Positions 37,887 through 48,749 of a DNA stretch of 64,000 nt are shown here, one piece after another. Positions within the stretch are counted from its first letter, which is position 1. Every line of letters starts with the position of its first letter. The position numbers and the translations under genes are program-made. The notes beneath the pieces are model-generated. The model saw only the letters and a list, made by a program, of their open reading frames with translations, searched no databases and was not told where the DNA came from. This DNA comes from Taxawa tesnikishii (nom. ined.) (taxonomy: Eukaryota > Ascomycota > Dothideomycetes > Dothideales), in assembly GCA_030247885.1 (NCBI GenBank), contig JAPDRO010000001.1, forward strand, positions 124,001 to 188,000, written 5' to 3'.

Positions 37887-38745
37887 CTAGCTCTTCGCGC
37901 ATTTGGCAATGCTGGTCCGGTTGAAGTAGGCGTCGATGGATCGAATCTTCAGCTTGTTATCTTGGGTAGGCGGTCCAAGAGTCCACGAATTGCCATTTCT
38001 GCATGCAGCGTTAGTGTCACAGCAGCAACCAACGAATACGTCAAACTTACGCCCAGTTGTTCCACATCCACTGCCCTGCTTCGCTTGGAATGTTCTGCGT
38101 CATGGTATGCTTAAGCACACCGTCAATGTAAAACATCGTCTTTCCTGGGACCCAATCGATGCGGTACTCGTGCCACGCAGTCGTCATGTCCTTCGGCGCG
38201 GTCATGTTGACGCTCGTCTCTGGGTTCCCTGGCTTGGTGATCTGATTCGTAAAGTAGACTTGGGAGAGCTCGGATGTGCGGATCTCAATGTCAGTCTCTT
38301 GACTGTCGTCCATATAAAAGAAGAGCCCGTGTACGGTGCCAGGGACATTGCTGGCAATGGCTACGGTGCGGACGCTGCCATGCAGGATGTCATCCCATGT
38401 GGTGATAAGCTGAGCGGATGATATCGGGCTTTTCTTCTGCCCGCCAGGGACGAGCATTGTGAGACCATCGGTACCCAGCTTGATGTTGGATGCGTCGAAC
38501 CTGCGGGCATATGGAGCGTATGGGCCGGCACCGATGGTGTTGGTGCTGACTTGTAGCGTAGAAGGCAATTTTGAAATTTTCGTGAAGTCGACGCTTAGGT
38601 GGGTGTTGAAGTTCCCTACGCCTTTCACCTGGTACTGGCAGCCATCCCAGGTAGCGGCAGAGGATGTTGCGTAGCTTTTCTGGGATGTAGCAGGGGCCGC
38701 GTCTACGGCCAGCGCACTGAGAGCCAGAAGTTGGAAGAGGTTCAT
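37887..38745 (-). CDS. Secreted glycoside hydrolase family 16 (beta-glucanase-like)
   Basis: Extracellular or wall-bound enzyme of the GH16 (concanavalin A-like jelly-roll) family, expected to cut or transfer beta-1,3/1,4-glucans. Exon 1 is 38051-38745, exon 2 is 37887-37998, intron 52 bp (GTAAGT...TGCATGCAG); 268 aa. Signal peptide MNLFQLLALSALAVDAAPA at the N-terminus supports this ATG (an ATG 12 bp upstream is equally possible). The catalytic motif is ETDIEI (E-x-D-x-E), with the nucleophile and acid/base Glu present. WHEYRIDWVPGKTMFYIDG downstream is the conserved GH16 strand. The C-terminus WNNWANGNSWTLGPP is only complete after splicing. There is no GPI-like tail. It is divergent from the + strand gene at 39667. 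Confidence 0.9.
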
Positions 38746-39666
38746 AGTAGTAAGCATAGCCGAGTGGAAACCAGACAAAAAGGAGCGAAAGACTTCTGGA
38801 GAAGAAATGGTAGAACAGATACAGCAACCTACCAGGAACGCGGGACGTCTTGACATTTATTAGATGCATTGCACTCCACCGCAATCTCGGCCTCTGAATG
38901 CCGCGAACGTTTTCTTTGCATCTTCTTCCAGAACTCCATACTGGTTACCAGACGTTGGCGGATAGGCGTCGCAAGCGCCGGCTTATGCTAGGGGCCAAGA
39001 GAAGGGAGTTTCAGGAGCGTTGCTTTGCAGCTCAATGGCGCAACGTCTTGAATGGACGACCGCTGTCCAATAGCCTTGCCTTAGGAGTAGTTTCTGGCAC
39101 TACTCTGCTTTGTGTGACCTCTGGCCAGATATCCGCGAAAGGTTGTTGCTAGACAGAGAGGAGTAAAGGAGAGAGAAGAAGGTACGGTAGCAAATCTTCG
39201 CCGTTGTGAGTAGCTCGAAAGCCACGCAATCGTTCTCTCCAAGCCGTCAACGACAACTCATGAACGTATGAGGTCGCGCTCTAGGGCTTGTTGTTCAGCT
39301 GTCGAAGAGTGTCAGTGATGAAGAAGATGGATGAGGACGAGGATCTTCGCCAGGGCCAGGGCCAGGACCAGGATATCGGTGTTGGTGCTGTTCCTACAAG
39401 TGATCGGCCTTGGCAAGCCCCTGCCCTTGCCCTTGCGGCTGGCGATGGCGGTTCTCTGGAAGCGAGAACGGATACATATGTGGGGACGACGACGATGATC
39501 TTGGACTGACGACGTGAAAGTCGCGCGACCTCTGCTTTCAGCTTTCAGCTTCCACGGCCCAGGCTGTCTAGAGGCTATGTCTCACCCGACAACTCAGCGC
39601 AAGAGTCAGTGTGACAGGCCGCCTTGATGCTACTGCTGCCCTTTTCTACACTCAGTCACCGCCGTT
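38746..39666. promoter_or_regulatory. Shared upstream region of divergent genes
   Basis: About 920 bp between the GH16 start (-) and the membrane/coiled-coil gene start (+). Contains a short CCAGGGCCAGGGCCAGGACCAGG-like 6-bp tandem near 39,350-39,375. No coding sequence I would support. Confidence 0.4.
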
Positions 39667-41076
39667 ATGGACGCGCCTAAACCATCGCTTCCACCGCGAC
39701 CCACCGACACGTCCATCAATGCTCGCTCATCCGCCATGTCCCCTCCACCCACAACTGCTTTGCGCGACCGCACGAGAACGCTGAGTAGCCGGGCAGATCC
39801 ACCAGCCTCTACACCACCGTTGCCGCGACGTCGTTCTTCCATCCTGTCCTTCTCTAGCCTGGACGATGCCCGCAACTCGGTCCAGTCCTCTGCTGGGGAC
39901 ATTATTCGTCCTGGAGCAGATGACGTTGACGATGAATCTTCTCATTGGCATTCTTCCCCACTCGCATTCGCCATTCTACCAGCGATTGGTGGTTTACTCT
40001 TCCACAATGGCACTGCCTTTGTGACGGACGTCCTCCTACTTGGTCTAGCGGCAGTTTTCCTCAATTGGAGCGTTAGATATCCTTGGTAACGGCCCCCGCA
40101 GCCACATCTAGAGTCACGACCTAACAGTTTCCAGGGACTGGTATCGCTCGACTCAAGCTGTCATCCTACCGTCTTCGCCTCTCGCATCATCTCTGGTCTT
40201 GGAAACAAACGAAGAAGAGCAGGCCTCGGATGGACAACAAGTCCCTGCGACAGATTCGCGAAAAGACACACGATTGGAAGAAGGTCGTGCCGATGCTGCA
40301 AAGCGCTTGCGCAAATATGAGAACCTGGCTCTGATGTCGACCTTCGTCCTTCCAGCTCTTGGTGCTTACCTACTCCACGTTATTCGTGGTCAGCTATCTC
40401 GCCCTTCTACAGGACTGGTTTCAGACTACAATCTGACTATCTTCCTGCTCGCTGCAGAGATACGGCCCGTCAGACAACTCATCAAGCTGGTCACGAAACG
40501 CACGCTTCACCTTCAGCGTGTCGCCAATAGTGTGACCGACCCTGCATTGGGTCCAAACAGAAACAATGATATCTTAGCGCGCTTGGATCTTCTGGAAGCT
40601 AAACTGGCCGCAAACGACACCCTTGCGCCGGATGCATCAGAGATACAAAAAGAGGAGGTAGCCTCCTTTCGGCGGAACTGCGCAAACGCTACGAGCCTCG
40701 TCTGGATGCTCTAGAGCGGGCTGTACGCCGCTACGAGAAGCGCGCGACTACTTTAACTCTCCTTACCGAACAGCGTCTGCAATCTCTGGAATCAAGGCTC
40801 CAGGATGCGCTAAGCTTAGCAGCAGTAGCTGCACAATCTTCGCGTCCGGGAATCGTGGCTACAGCCCTCAACGCAATCAGCAAGGCTATCGCGGTCTGGC
40901 TAGATGCGTTCTGGTACTCGCTCGTTTGGCCGTTCAAGCTCGCGGAATACTTTTTCAAGACGGTAAAGGAGACTTTGGTTGGGCCAGATATGAAACCAAA
41001 GCGCAGAGGAGAACCTAAGAGTGAGCGAAGTAGGGATGGTAAGGGCAGAGATGGAGGTTCAACAGGACGAAAATGA
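39667..41076 (+). CDS. Conserved fungal membrane protein with coiled coil
   Basis: Function not recognised. Exon 1 39667-40085, intron 40086-40134 (49 bp, branch point CCTAAC), then one long exon to 41076; about 453 aa if one base is restored. The first 90 residues are Pro/Ser/Arg-rich and disordered. Hydrophobic segments follow: LAFAILPAIGGLLF, VTDVLLLGLAAVFLNWSV, and after the intron LMSTFVLPALGAYLLHVI and YNLTIFLLAAEIRPV. The C-terminal half is a coiled coil (LARLDLLEAKL, then ELRKRYEPRLDALERAVRRY) with an aromatic amphipathic stretch WLDAFWYSLVWPFKLAEYF and a basic tail. The frame changes at the A5 run 40647-40651: one more A would join both conserved halves. No splice pair explains this shift. 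It is most likely a base dropped in the assembly. Confidence 0.75.
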
Positions 41077-41822
41077 GCCCCTGAATCTAGATGTCCATGC
41101 ATTGGGCTTTGCTTCTCTGGAATGCGGATGTCTTGGATCACAATCTCCGCCCTTCCACGACCGAATCAAGCCACAACAGACAGAAATACTAGGCACTCTC
41201 CTCCAACAACCAATTACTGTAGAGTAGGTTACTTATGTGGTGGGACTCCCCATACTTTGCGTGTCGTTGTCATCTCGAGTCGTTTCATGACGTATTTCGA
41301 GTTCCTTACTACTTACTACCCGTCACGCTCTCTCGTACAATAGGCTGTGGTAGAGTTGCCTTCAGTAGAGCTGTGTGAGTCTCAGGAATTCGTTTTTGTG
41401 CATTTGCGGTATGTCTCTTCTTTGTTCCTTATGTCCTCTGCCTCGCTCGTGTTGCGCCCTGAAGATACGCGTGTGGGCGACAGCCATGCCGGAAGCGGCT
41501 TCGAACAAAGCAGCATATCCTCGACTCCGGCTACCCCGGCAGCCCAACGAGCAGCCTGGACCAGGATCAAGCTTGTTCCAACTGAGTACTGATAGACGGT
41601 TCTGAGCGGCTTCCTCACATTGGCTTACAGCCGTGTGGCGTCCATTGCCAGAAGCGGCCACTATTGACCCTCAACCCTTCACCATCTGAAAGAGTTACTC
41701 TGCGCCTAGGGGTTGAGACTGTGCATCAAAGACAACGATTGTATTTCATTGACATAAGATCTTCGACCATCCCAACCGTCAATTTTGCCCAAGGCACGAG
41801 GCTTCTGCTGCCGGACGTAAAC
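41077..41822. other. Intergenic between two + strand genes
   Basis: About 750 bp. It holds the 3' UTR of the coiled-coil gene and the promoter of the WSC gene. No gene supported. Confidence 0.45.
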
Positions 41823-44171
41823 ATGCAGCTCAACCGGATTGTGAACGTTGCCACTGTTCTCGCGCTGACTTCGGTCGGTGTCGTCGATGCCTTCTGGCGC
41901 ATGAACTGCGATGTCGTTCAGACCGGACGTGTAGATCCCATCGTCAACCCTGGTGCGCTCGCGGCTCATGCTCACACCATTGTTGGTGGCAACAGTAAGT
42001 CCTCAGTGTTTTGGTGTAGCGGATTCTTGACTGATCGTTGTACAGACATCGGAGTCAATGCTACATTCAACACGCTGCTAAACTCGCAATGCACTTCATG
42101 CGAGATCGGTGCAGACAAGTCGGCCTACTGGACACCTCTTCTTTACTACAGCCACCCCAACGGGTCTTTTGAGGAAGTCCCTCACTCCGGTAGCGTTGTC
42201 TACTACCTCAGCCGTGGCCCAAACGCCGAGAAACTTACAAACTTCCCCAAGGGCTTCATGATGCTCTCCGGTGACAAGTCGCTTCGGTCGTTCAATAACG
42301 CAACAACTTGGGGAAATGCTACCTACCCTCCACGTGCGCTTGGAGAGGCGGTTACCTTCCAGTGCATTGGACCTAACCCCATTCCACCCGAGCAATACGG
42401 CCTGATGAACACGACCTTTGTCAACAGCTGCACAGGAGGCTTGCGCGCCCAGATTCACTTCCAGACATGCTGGAACGGAAAGGACCTTTACAAGGCAGAT
42501 AACAGCCACGTTGCACACCTCAGCTACATCGATAACGGTGTCTGTCCCCCAGGCTACCCCTACCAGCTTCCTCACATCTTCCTGGAGACACTTTACTCCG
42601 TGAGCCAAGTATCTAACAACCAGAACGGCGGCTTCTACGTTTTCTCCCAGGGTGACCCAACCGGGTACGGGTTCCACGGCGACTTCCAGAACGGTTGGGA
42701 CCTAGATGTATTGAATGTGGCAATGAGGAACTGCATCCAGGATGAGGGTGAAGGTCTCATCCAAGATTGCCCGATCCTGATGCAAAGTCAGAATGCACAG
42801 TTTGGCTACAACTGCCCAGAAAGACCAGCCCAGGTCCAGGAGCCTGTACACGGCATGCTCGACAAGCTGCCCGGATGCATCAAAATCACAAACGGTCCTG
42901 CGCCTGCCGCAGCCAGCGACATGAACTGCCCGGCCAGCGTCAAGCCGGCCCAGATCCTCCGTACAGTCGACTCTACCCCCTGCCAACCGCAAAGGCTTCC
43001 GTAGGCAGCAACTACGGCAATCCATACAACAAGTACCTGGGCTGCGCCAACGACACCTACGGCTCCCAACTCCGCACGCTGAACGCCATCTCGACGACCG
43101 ACGCCTCCGGCATGACAGTCGAGTCATGCCAAAACTACTGCAGCACGCGCGGCTACCGGTACTCGGGCGTCGAATACGGCCAAGAGTGCCACTGCGACCT
43201 GGTCATCAACCCGACAGCGCTGCTCAACTTCACGGACCAGAACACGTGCAACATGCAGTGCCCCGGCAACCGGTCGGAGACGTGCGGCGGACAGTTCTAC
43301 ATGAGCGTCTACAACAACACGGACCCAGCCTTCGTGGCGACGAACGACACATTCGGGTCCGCGTACCAGCTGACGGTCAAGCCCGCGGCGTACTCGAGCG
43401 ACTACGTCGGCTGCGTCAAGGAAGGAAGCAGCGGCCGCGCGCTCCCGGGCTTCAACACAAACATCGCCAACATGACCATCGGCGCGTGCAAGGACTTCTG
43501 CACCGTGACCAACAACTACGCATACTACGGGCTGGAGTACGGCTCGCAGTGCTACTGCGGCAACAGCATCACAAACGGCGGCGCCGTCGTCGACAAGCAA
43601 CCGGGCATCGCCGGCAGCTCGTGCACCATGCACTGCGCGGGCAACTTCAGCCAAGTCTGCGGCGACGCGGGCATGCTGAGCGTGTACAACAACACGGCCT
43701 ACAAGCCCGCCGCCGTCCAGCAGAGCGTCGGCAAGTACCGCCAGAAGGCGTGTCTGACCGAAGGCACGAGCGGAAGAGCGCTGCAGGGCGCGAGCACGGT
43801 CGACGCCAAAATGACCGTCGATATGTGCGTCAAGTACTGTCTTGGGAAGAAGATGAACTACGCCGGGTACGTGCCGATTGCTGAACCCCCTCCTGACCGA
43901 CCCCTCCTCCTCACCCCTTTCAGCCAGCCAAAACCCCTTTTCCCTTTGTCTGTTTTCGCTATCTCATTTGGGTGAAGCAAATCGACTGACTGTGAGATTT
44001 TCCAGTGTCGAGTACGGCCAGGAATGCTACTGTGGCAAGAACATCGTCTCCACGAGCGGCGCGAAACCGACCTCCTGTCCGGCCGAGAGTCAGATGACGT
44101 GTGCTGGTAATCGGTACCAATACTGTGGTGGATCCGGTTTCCTCAACCTCTATTACTCTGAGACGCTTTGA
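41823..44171 (+). CDS. Secreted DUF1996-WSC domain protein
   Basis: Extracellular or wall-associated protein; WSC domains bind carbohydrate (probably glucans), DUF1996 has no established activity. The ATG at 41823 begins a signal peptide (MQLNRIVNVATVLALTSVGVVDA). DUF1996 follows: FWRMNCDVVQTGRVDPI, AHAHTIVGGN at the first intron (41995-42045), then Cys-rich sequence to about 42,900. Three WSC repeats follow: LGCANDTYGSQLRTL, VGCVKEGSSGRALPG and KACLTEGTSGRALQG, each with C-x3-C and YCGN/CYCG motifs. The last exon starts at 44006 after a 139 bp intron. The frame changes near the C5 run 42976-42980; adding one C gives an uninterrupted linker (DSTPLPTAKASVG), about 719 aa. A 56-bp intron 42939-42994 with weak donor GTCAAG is the alternative (700 aa). 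Confidence 0.88.
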
Positions 44172-44517
44172 GGAGGTTTGTAACGGGGCGGGGGGGGGGG
44201 GGGGGTTGCGCCATGTAGTTATTGCTTAACGGTTGACGCTTGTCGTTTTTCTTCAACTGAAGGGTTAGTAAGGTTGGAAAGAAAAGGATTAATTGGTTTT
44301 TTTCTCGTATCAATGTCCTGTTAACGGATGATGGTTGATGTAAGCGAAGAAGTCGAGTCTTTTCGAATACTTGTAGCCGTGCCGCATACTCTTTGTCTGT
44401 GTTCTCGGGTCCTTGGTACACTAATGGGTGAACGGCGTCTTCTGACTACTGGGAAATAAATGCTTGATATCGTTTCTACACTACTCTACAAGTCTCAACC
44501 AATCTCTTACAGCACTC
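44172..44517. other. Convergent 3' intergenic with poly-G tract
   Basis: About 350 bp between the stops of the WSC gene and the pectinesterase. Shortly after the WSC stop there is G4-C-G16 at 44185-44205, the longest homopolymer I noticed here. Otherwise AT-leaning 3' UTR sequence. Confidence 0.6.
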
Positions 44518-45899
44518 TCAGTTGCCATGCACCTGCGAGCTGCGATCGATCCAGGCCGTGTTCCCGAACTTGCCAGTGAAGGGGTACTGGAACACCTTCT
44601 CGAGGGTGCTGTAAGGCGCGTACTGCGTCGCGTTCATCTCGATCGTAATGTTGCTGGCTTCGAGACGGCCGGTCAAGTTGAAGCCGGGGCCGAAGTCGTG
44701 GTACTCGGCCATTGTGGTGTCTGCGTCGTAATCGTCAGCTCGATCTTCAATCTCTTACGATCGTAACGACACCGCTTCGTGTGGTATACAACTAGCATAC
44801 GACTAGCCAAGGATGGGATCATGCACTTACTGTAGTTCACCCTCGGATCCGTGGCGCTCCATTGGATGTACCCACTCGGCCTGATCGAGTCATCGAGATA
44901 CGTGTCCACGAAGATGCTCCTGTGCTGTGCGTTCCACGGTCTTCCGAGCGCGCACTTGCCGGTGATGTTGAGGGTCGAGTTAGCCTTGACGACGTCCGAG
45001 TCATGGATGTAGACGCCATAGTGGTTGACGAAGGTCGTGTTCGAGCCCTTCCAGGCCGTGATGCCGCCGCCGCAGCCGCGGAGGGAGAGCAGAGAGGACT
45101 GGATCCAGAGGGTGCCGAAGCCGTACAGGAAGTCGGTCTGGCCGGCGATGGTGCTGTTGTACATGTAGGTGTTGCCGAGCTTGCCGATGTAGACCTGCGC
45201 AAGAAGTCAGACTATTCTCAGTCGCAAGATAGGAAGAACGGGGAGATGAAGGGAGGGAATGGGGAGACGTACAGTATCCTGGTAAGAGTAGAATCCGCAG
45301 TAGTAAAACCCAGCATTGGCGTAGCTGACACTGAGTGCCAGACTAGGTCCAGCCGAGTACGGCAGGTAATCGTTGATGAAGTTCAGATTGTAAGCGCGGA
45401 AGTTGGTGTTTCCGAATGGCGTTCCGGCTGGCACAGTGTTGCCTGTTGGTCCGCTGCCAGTCAAGCTGCTGTTGAAGGTTGGCGCGATGGTAAGCGTACT
45501 GGTGTAGGCGTTGTCGTAGGTACCGGTGGTAGCGGTGCCAGTTGCGTTGTGCCAAATCACGTTGACCGTGTTGCGGTTGTTGTCGTTGGGGTACTTCGTC
45601 TGCGCGAGCAGTGTCAAGGGTCCGGGACGGGTCACATTGACTTGCTCGGTATAGTTGCCGGGAAGGATGAGGATGTAGTATGGTGTGGTGTTGTTCGGCA
45701 GGCTCAGGACGGCGGATTGAATTGTCTTGAACTTTGCGTCGGGCCCGACGAGGAGTGTTCCTTGAGGACAGCCCTGGAGGGGATTCTGAGTTGGGTATTG
45801 ACATTCTCCTCTGCTGTAGGCGGAAGCTGGAGAAGAAAGGAAGAGCAAGATGAAGGAGAGCAGAGCCAAGCTCCGCGACAGCAGGGAAAAGGCGGCCAT
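44518..45899 (-). CDS. Pectinesterase (carbohydrate esterase family 8)
   Basis: Secreted enzyme that removes methyl esters from plant pectin, making it accessible to pectate lyases and polygalacturonases. Exons 45273-45899, 44831-45194, 44518-44720 (introns 78 and 110 bp), 397 aa. N-terminal signal peptide (LALLSFILLFLSSPASA). CE8 signatures in order: the ILILPGNYTEQVNV strand, then FYYCGFYSYQDT with the catalytic-site Gln-Asp, GQTDFLYG with the second catalytic Asp (family D-F-[IL]-[FY]-G), and LGRPW with the substrate-binding Arg and Trp. The first intron falls exactly after YQDT. Several N-glycosylation sequons (NNTT, NATG, NSTL). The length is a little above the usual 320-350 aa because of a C-terminal extension. 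Confidence 0.93.
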
Positions 45900-46646
45900 C
45901 TCGTCTTTACGTGATGAACTGGAAGAGCAAAGGAAAGGTAGACATGGGCCAAGCCATTGTACTTATACCACGTCTTAGTGCAATCGAGGCGGGAAAATTA
46001 TGGAGCTGCAGGTACGCATGGTCCTTGCGAACGAGATCTCTTCCCTCGATTCATCCCCTCCGCACGCACGGCATCTGTCGAGATGTCGTGCAAAGTCTTG
46101 TCTCTGCGGAGAGAAGCTTGTGCAGCCGAGGAGCCGCGTGGAGAGAGGCGTGGAGACCCCATTTCTCTCCGCAATGAAAAACATCCACCAATCAATGACG
46201 GCTTCATTTGGCGAAATCGTCAGAGTACAAATAGCAGGCTGACCCTCGCAATTCATGCAGCCTTGATACACCGACATGAGGGAGATTGCACTTTTCATTC
46301 TTGAAGGGCTAGCTGATTCCGAAGACAAGGATGAGTAGAAAGAAATGCAATATCATATGTATCAGAACGGTAAAGTAACAAGCAGTGACGCAACCATCCC
46401 CGTTCGTCGCGACATATCCGTCGACGATGTCTTCAACAGCGCAAACATAGTAGGGTATATCCATTTCAAAACGCCTTCCCAGACCCCAATTTCCTTGTGT
46501 GTCAATTTCCCTTAAGCGCCTCGCTTATCAGTCATCTATCATGCTTTTCGGCCGTCAAAACTTCTTCCATATTCCAAGAAAAAAAGAGTGGAAAAAGAAA
46601 GATTGAAGAACAAACGCTGCAAGACGATTGACATCCTCGTCACGTC
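45900..46646. other. Intergenic between pectinesterase and small Ser-rich gene
   Basis: About 750 bp, promoter of the pectinesterase (-) and 3' region of the next - strand gene. A direct TATA-like element for the pectinesterase is not obvious. No gene supported. Confidence 0.45.
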
Positions 46647-47219
46647 TTATTTGAAAATGCCCTTGCTGAGGCGCACGCTTTTCCGCCACTTCTTCCCAAG
46701 CGCGCTGGAAGCTCTCCTCAAGCCGTCGGAATCGAAGCCGTCAGAGTCAGGCGACAAGATGCTGCCGGGCTCCTCGCAGATACCACCCTCCTCCCGCTTG
46801 AGGATCTTGTTGGGGGTGGTGGACAGGTAGATGTTGAGGCGACGGTTCATCGTCCTGTTGCGGTCCGCTCTGGAGACGTCGATCTCATCCTCGTCATCGC
46901 TGCTGCGGCTGCTCGAGCGAGACAGCGAGCCTGAACTGTTGGTCGCGCTGCTGTCGCGTCTCGTTTGCCTTGTTGTGCTGGACGAGGAGCGGCTGACGTT
47001 GCCTCCGAAGAGCTTGTGGGTAGAGTCGTCCAGGGGTGGCATCATTGGCAAAGAGGCGTCGGCGCACCATGGACAGTCAGGAGTCCGTGTCTCCCAGCCC
47101 TCGAGCTTCAATCGCTGAGGGCAGTTGGAGAGGTTGGATGTTGTCGAGCAAGCACGGACGAGCGTGTACCAGCGGTGAGAGCAAGAGAGCGTCGACACAT
47201 GTAGGTTGGCGACACACAT
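46647..47219 (-). CDS. Small conserved Cys N-terminus / Ser-Arg-rich protein
   Basis: Single exon, 190 aa, function unknown. The N-terminus MCVANLHVSTLSCSHRWYTL with following LSNCPQRLKLEGWETR and CPWC forms a compact Cys/His-rich part (Cys at 2, 13, 33 and 49-52 region) that resembles a small family of ascomycete proteins starting MC(V)-x-N; zinc binding is possible but unproven. The middle is a Ser/Arg/Asp-rich low-complexity stretch (RSSSSTTRQTRRDSSATNSS, then SRSSSRSSDDEDEID), likely disordered and phosphorylated. The C-terminus is basic (LGKKWRKSVRLSKGIFK). Long upstream region suggests a sizeable 5' UTR. Confidence 0.7.
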   Translation of the reverse strand: MCVANLHVSTLSCSHRWYTLVRACSTTSNLSNCPQRLKLEGWETRTPDCPWCADASLPMMPPLDDSTHKLFGGNVSRSSSSTTRQTRRDSSATNSSGSLSRSSSRSSDDEDEIDVSRADRNRTMNRRLNIYLSTTPNKILKREEGGICEEPGSILSPDSDGFDSDGLRRASSALGKKWRKSVRLSKGIFK

Positions 47220-48289
47220 TGTTGCAGACAGCGAGGCTGAGGTACTAAGCGGGGTGTTTTGGTGATGTGAATGTTGTTCTGTGGGGCAGAAACAGCAGTG
47301 AGTGCAGCGACAGGCACGGAGACAGCAAAGGTTCGCGCTTTGACGAACAAAGTTTCAGTTGTTACCGGTTTCGAGAGGTGAAGGCGGCAGACGTGTTATC
47401 CTGAGCGATTGCGAACTCTATGCTGCTACGATGTCGTGTGCTGCCCGCTGGCATATACGGTGATCGTCCTTGGTGCCAAGAGCGGTAATGGTGATGGCAG
47501 TGGGCAGATGTGGGGTAAAATGGGGCTGTGCAACGAAGCTTTATAGGTGCTGGCAGCTGACGGCAGGACCTGGACGCTTGACAGCCGTTGCGTGATTCGG
47601 TGCAACGATTGTATTTGGAAGAACCAGTCGCGACAAGCAGACGCGATGTTGCAGTTGACGGTGGGCGTGGCCGTCTTTAATAGATCGGAAGCCTGAAGAA
47701 TTCTCGAGATACTGTTGAGGTGGCTCAAGCCGGAGCTAGATGGAATCTGAGTCAGGCTCGTATCTTGTGCATGTACGGGACAGCGGAAAGCGGTCGTCGG
47801 TTGACACGTGTTTGGAGTTCGGTGGTGAGTCTTTACAGTGTCTTGGATGGTGTGTTGTACTGTCTGAGGAACAGCAACCCGCGCACATGGAACGGGGATT
47901 GGCAGGGCTTTTATCGCCCATATGTTCTCCTGGCAGATTGATACGTCAGCCGCTTTCTCTCACCTCCTATTTTCCCTCATTCCACAGCGATCTGCCTTGT
48001 AGCACCTGTCACACCTGTCCCAAGCACCAGGCAAGGGATGGCCTGCTTGGACATTTGCTTTGATCGTCTCGTCGGGGCCCTCATTCCGGCAGGCTAGCGC
48101 ACGCTTCCGCCGTGTCCCGCTCTGCCACTCTCCCTGTTTGGGTCTGGGGAAGTGTGACGGCGCCGGCTGTTTCCTTCGATCGTCATGTGAAAAAGAAAAC
48201 ACGACGAACCGCAAGCGGGGCGCGCTGTTTGATCATCTTCCTTTTTCTCTTGTCGAGGAAGAGACAGTCGCCTAGAGTAGACAGACGCA

Positions 48290-48296
48290 TATAAAT
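48290..48296 (+). promoter_or_regulatory. TATA-like element
   Basis: TATAAAT lies 70 bp upstream of the ATG at 48366, followed by a pyrimidine-containing leader. It gives mild support to transcription of the small ORF. Confidence 0.35.
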
Positions 48297-48365
48297 CGCG
48301 CGAACGATCTCGTTGCTGTTCAACCCTGTCCCACAAGTCTATCATTGATAGTCAGGGGCATCCCG

Positions 48366-48749
48366 ATGGCAGAAGCAAGCAGACCACAGCAGCAGCATGC
48401 AACAGCCGTCACCCCATCTCAGGCCACGTGCGATTCATGCCAGCTCATTAGCCAAGCCCTGCGACGCGTCCTAAATCGAAACAATGAGAGACCAGACCGT
48501 TCTTCCAGAAGAGAAGCGTCGCCCAGCCCACCCAGGTCGTGGCACTGGGAATCCTGTCCGCGACGAGGCGAGCCGCTGGCACCAGAGTCCTTCCTGAAAC
48601 GTTCCGTCGAGCCGCGTCCGCTAGCCCTGGTCGCGTGCACCGGGCCCGTTCCCCTGCAACGGTGCGACCAGAAGCAAGGATATATGTCTGACACTAACAG
48701 CGGAGAGCACTTTTTACCGATCACCAGATCATTTTGGTTCTCAAAGTAG
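48366..48749 (+). CDS. Possible small hypothetical protein
   Basis: 127 aa from ATG 48366 (context CCCGATGGC). It has CDSCQLISQALRRVLNR near the N-terminus, then Arg/Pro/Ser-rich sequence. No family recognised. A TATA-like element 70 bp upstream is the only extra support. It could be a chance ORF. Confidence 0.3.
   Translation: MAEASRPQQQHATAVTPSQATCDSCQLISQALRRVLNRNNERPDRSSRREASPSPPRSWHWESCPRRGEPLAPESFLKRSVEPRPLALVACTGPVPLQRCDQKQGYMSDTNSGEHFLPITRSFWFSK

Noticed and set aside
42096-42677. 193-codon ORF on the - strand
   Set aside because: It is antisense to the DUF1996 exon, with no family features.
43126-43884. 252-codon Arg/His-rich ORF in the + strand
   Set aside because: It is a shadow frame of the GC-rich WSC exon; composition is that of a frame-shifted reading.
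44862-45914. 350-codon ORF on the + strand
   Set aside because: It is antisense to the pectinesterase, whose splice sites, signal peptide and active-site motifs are clear.
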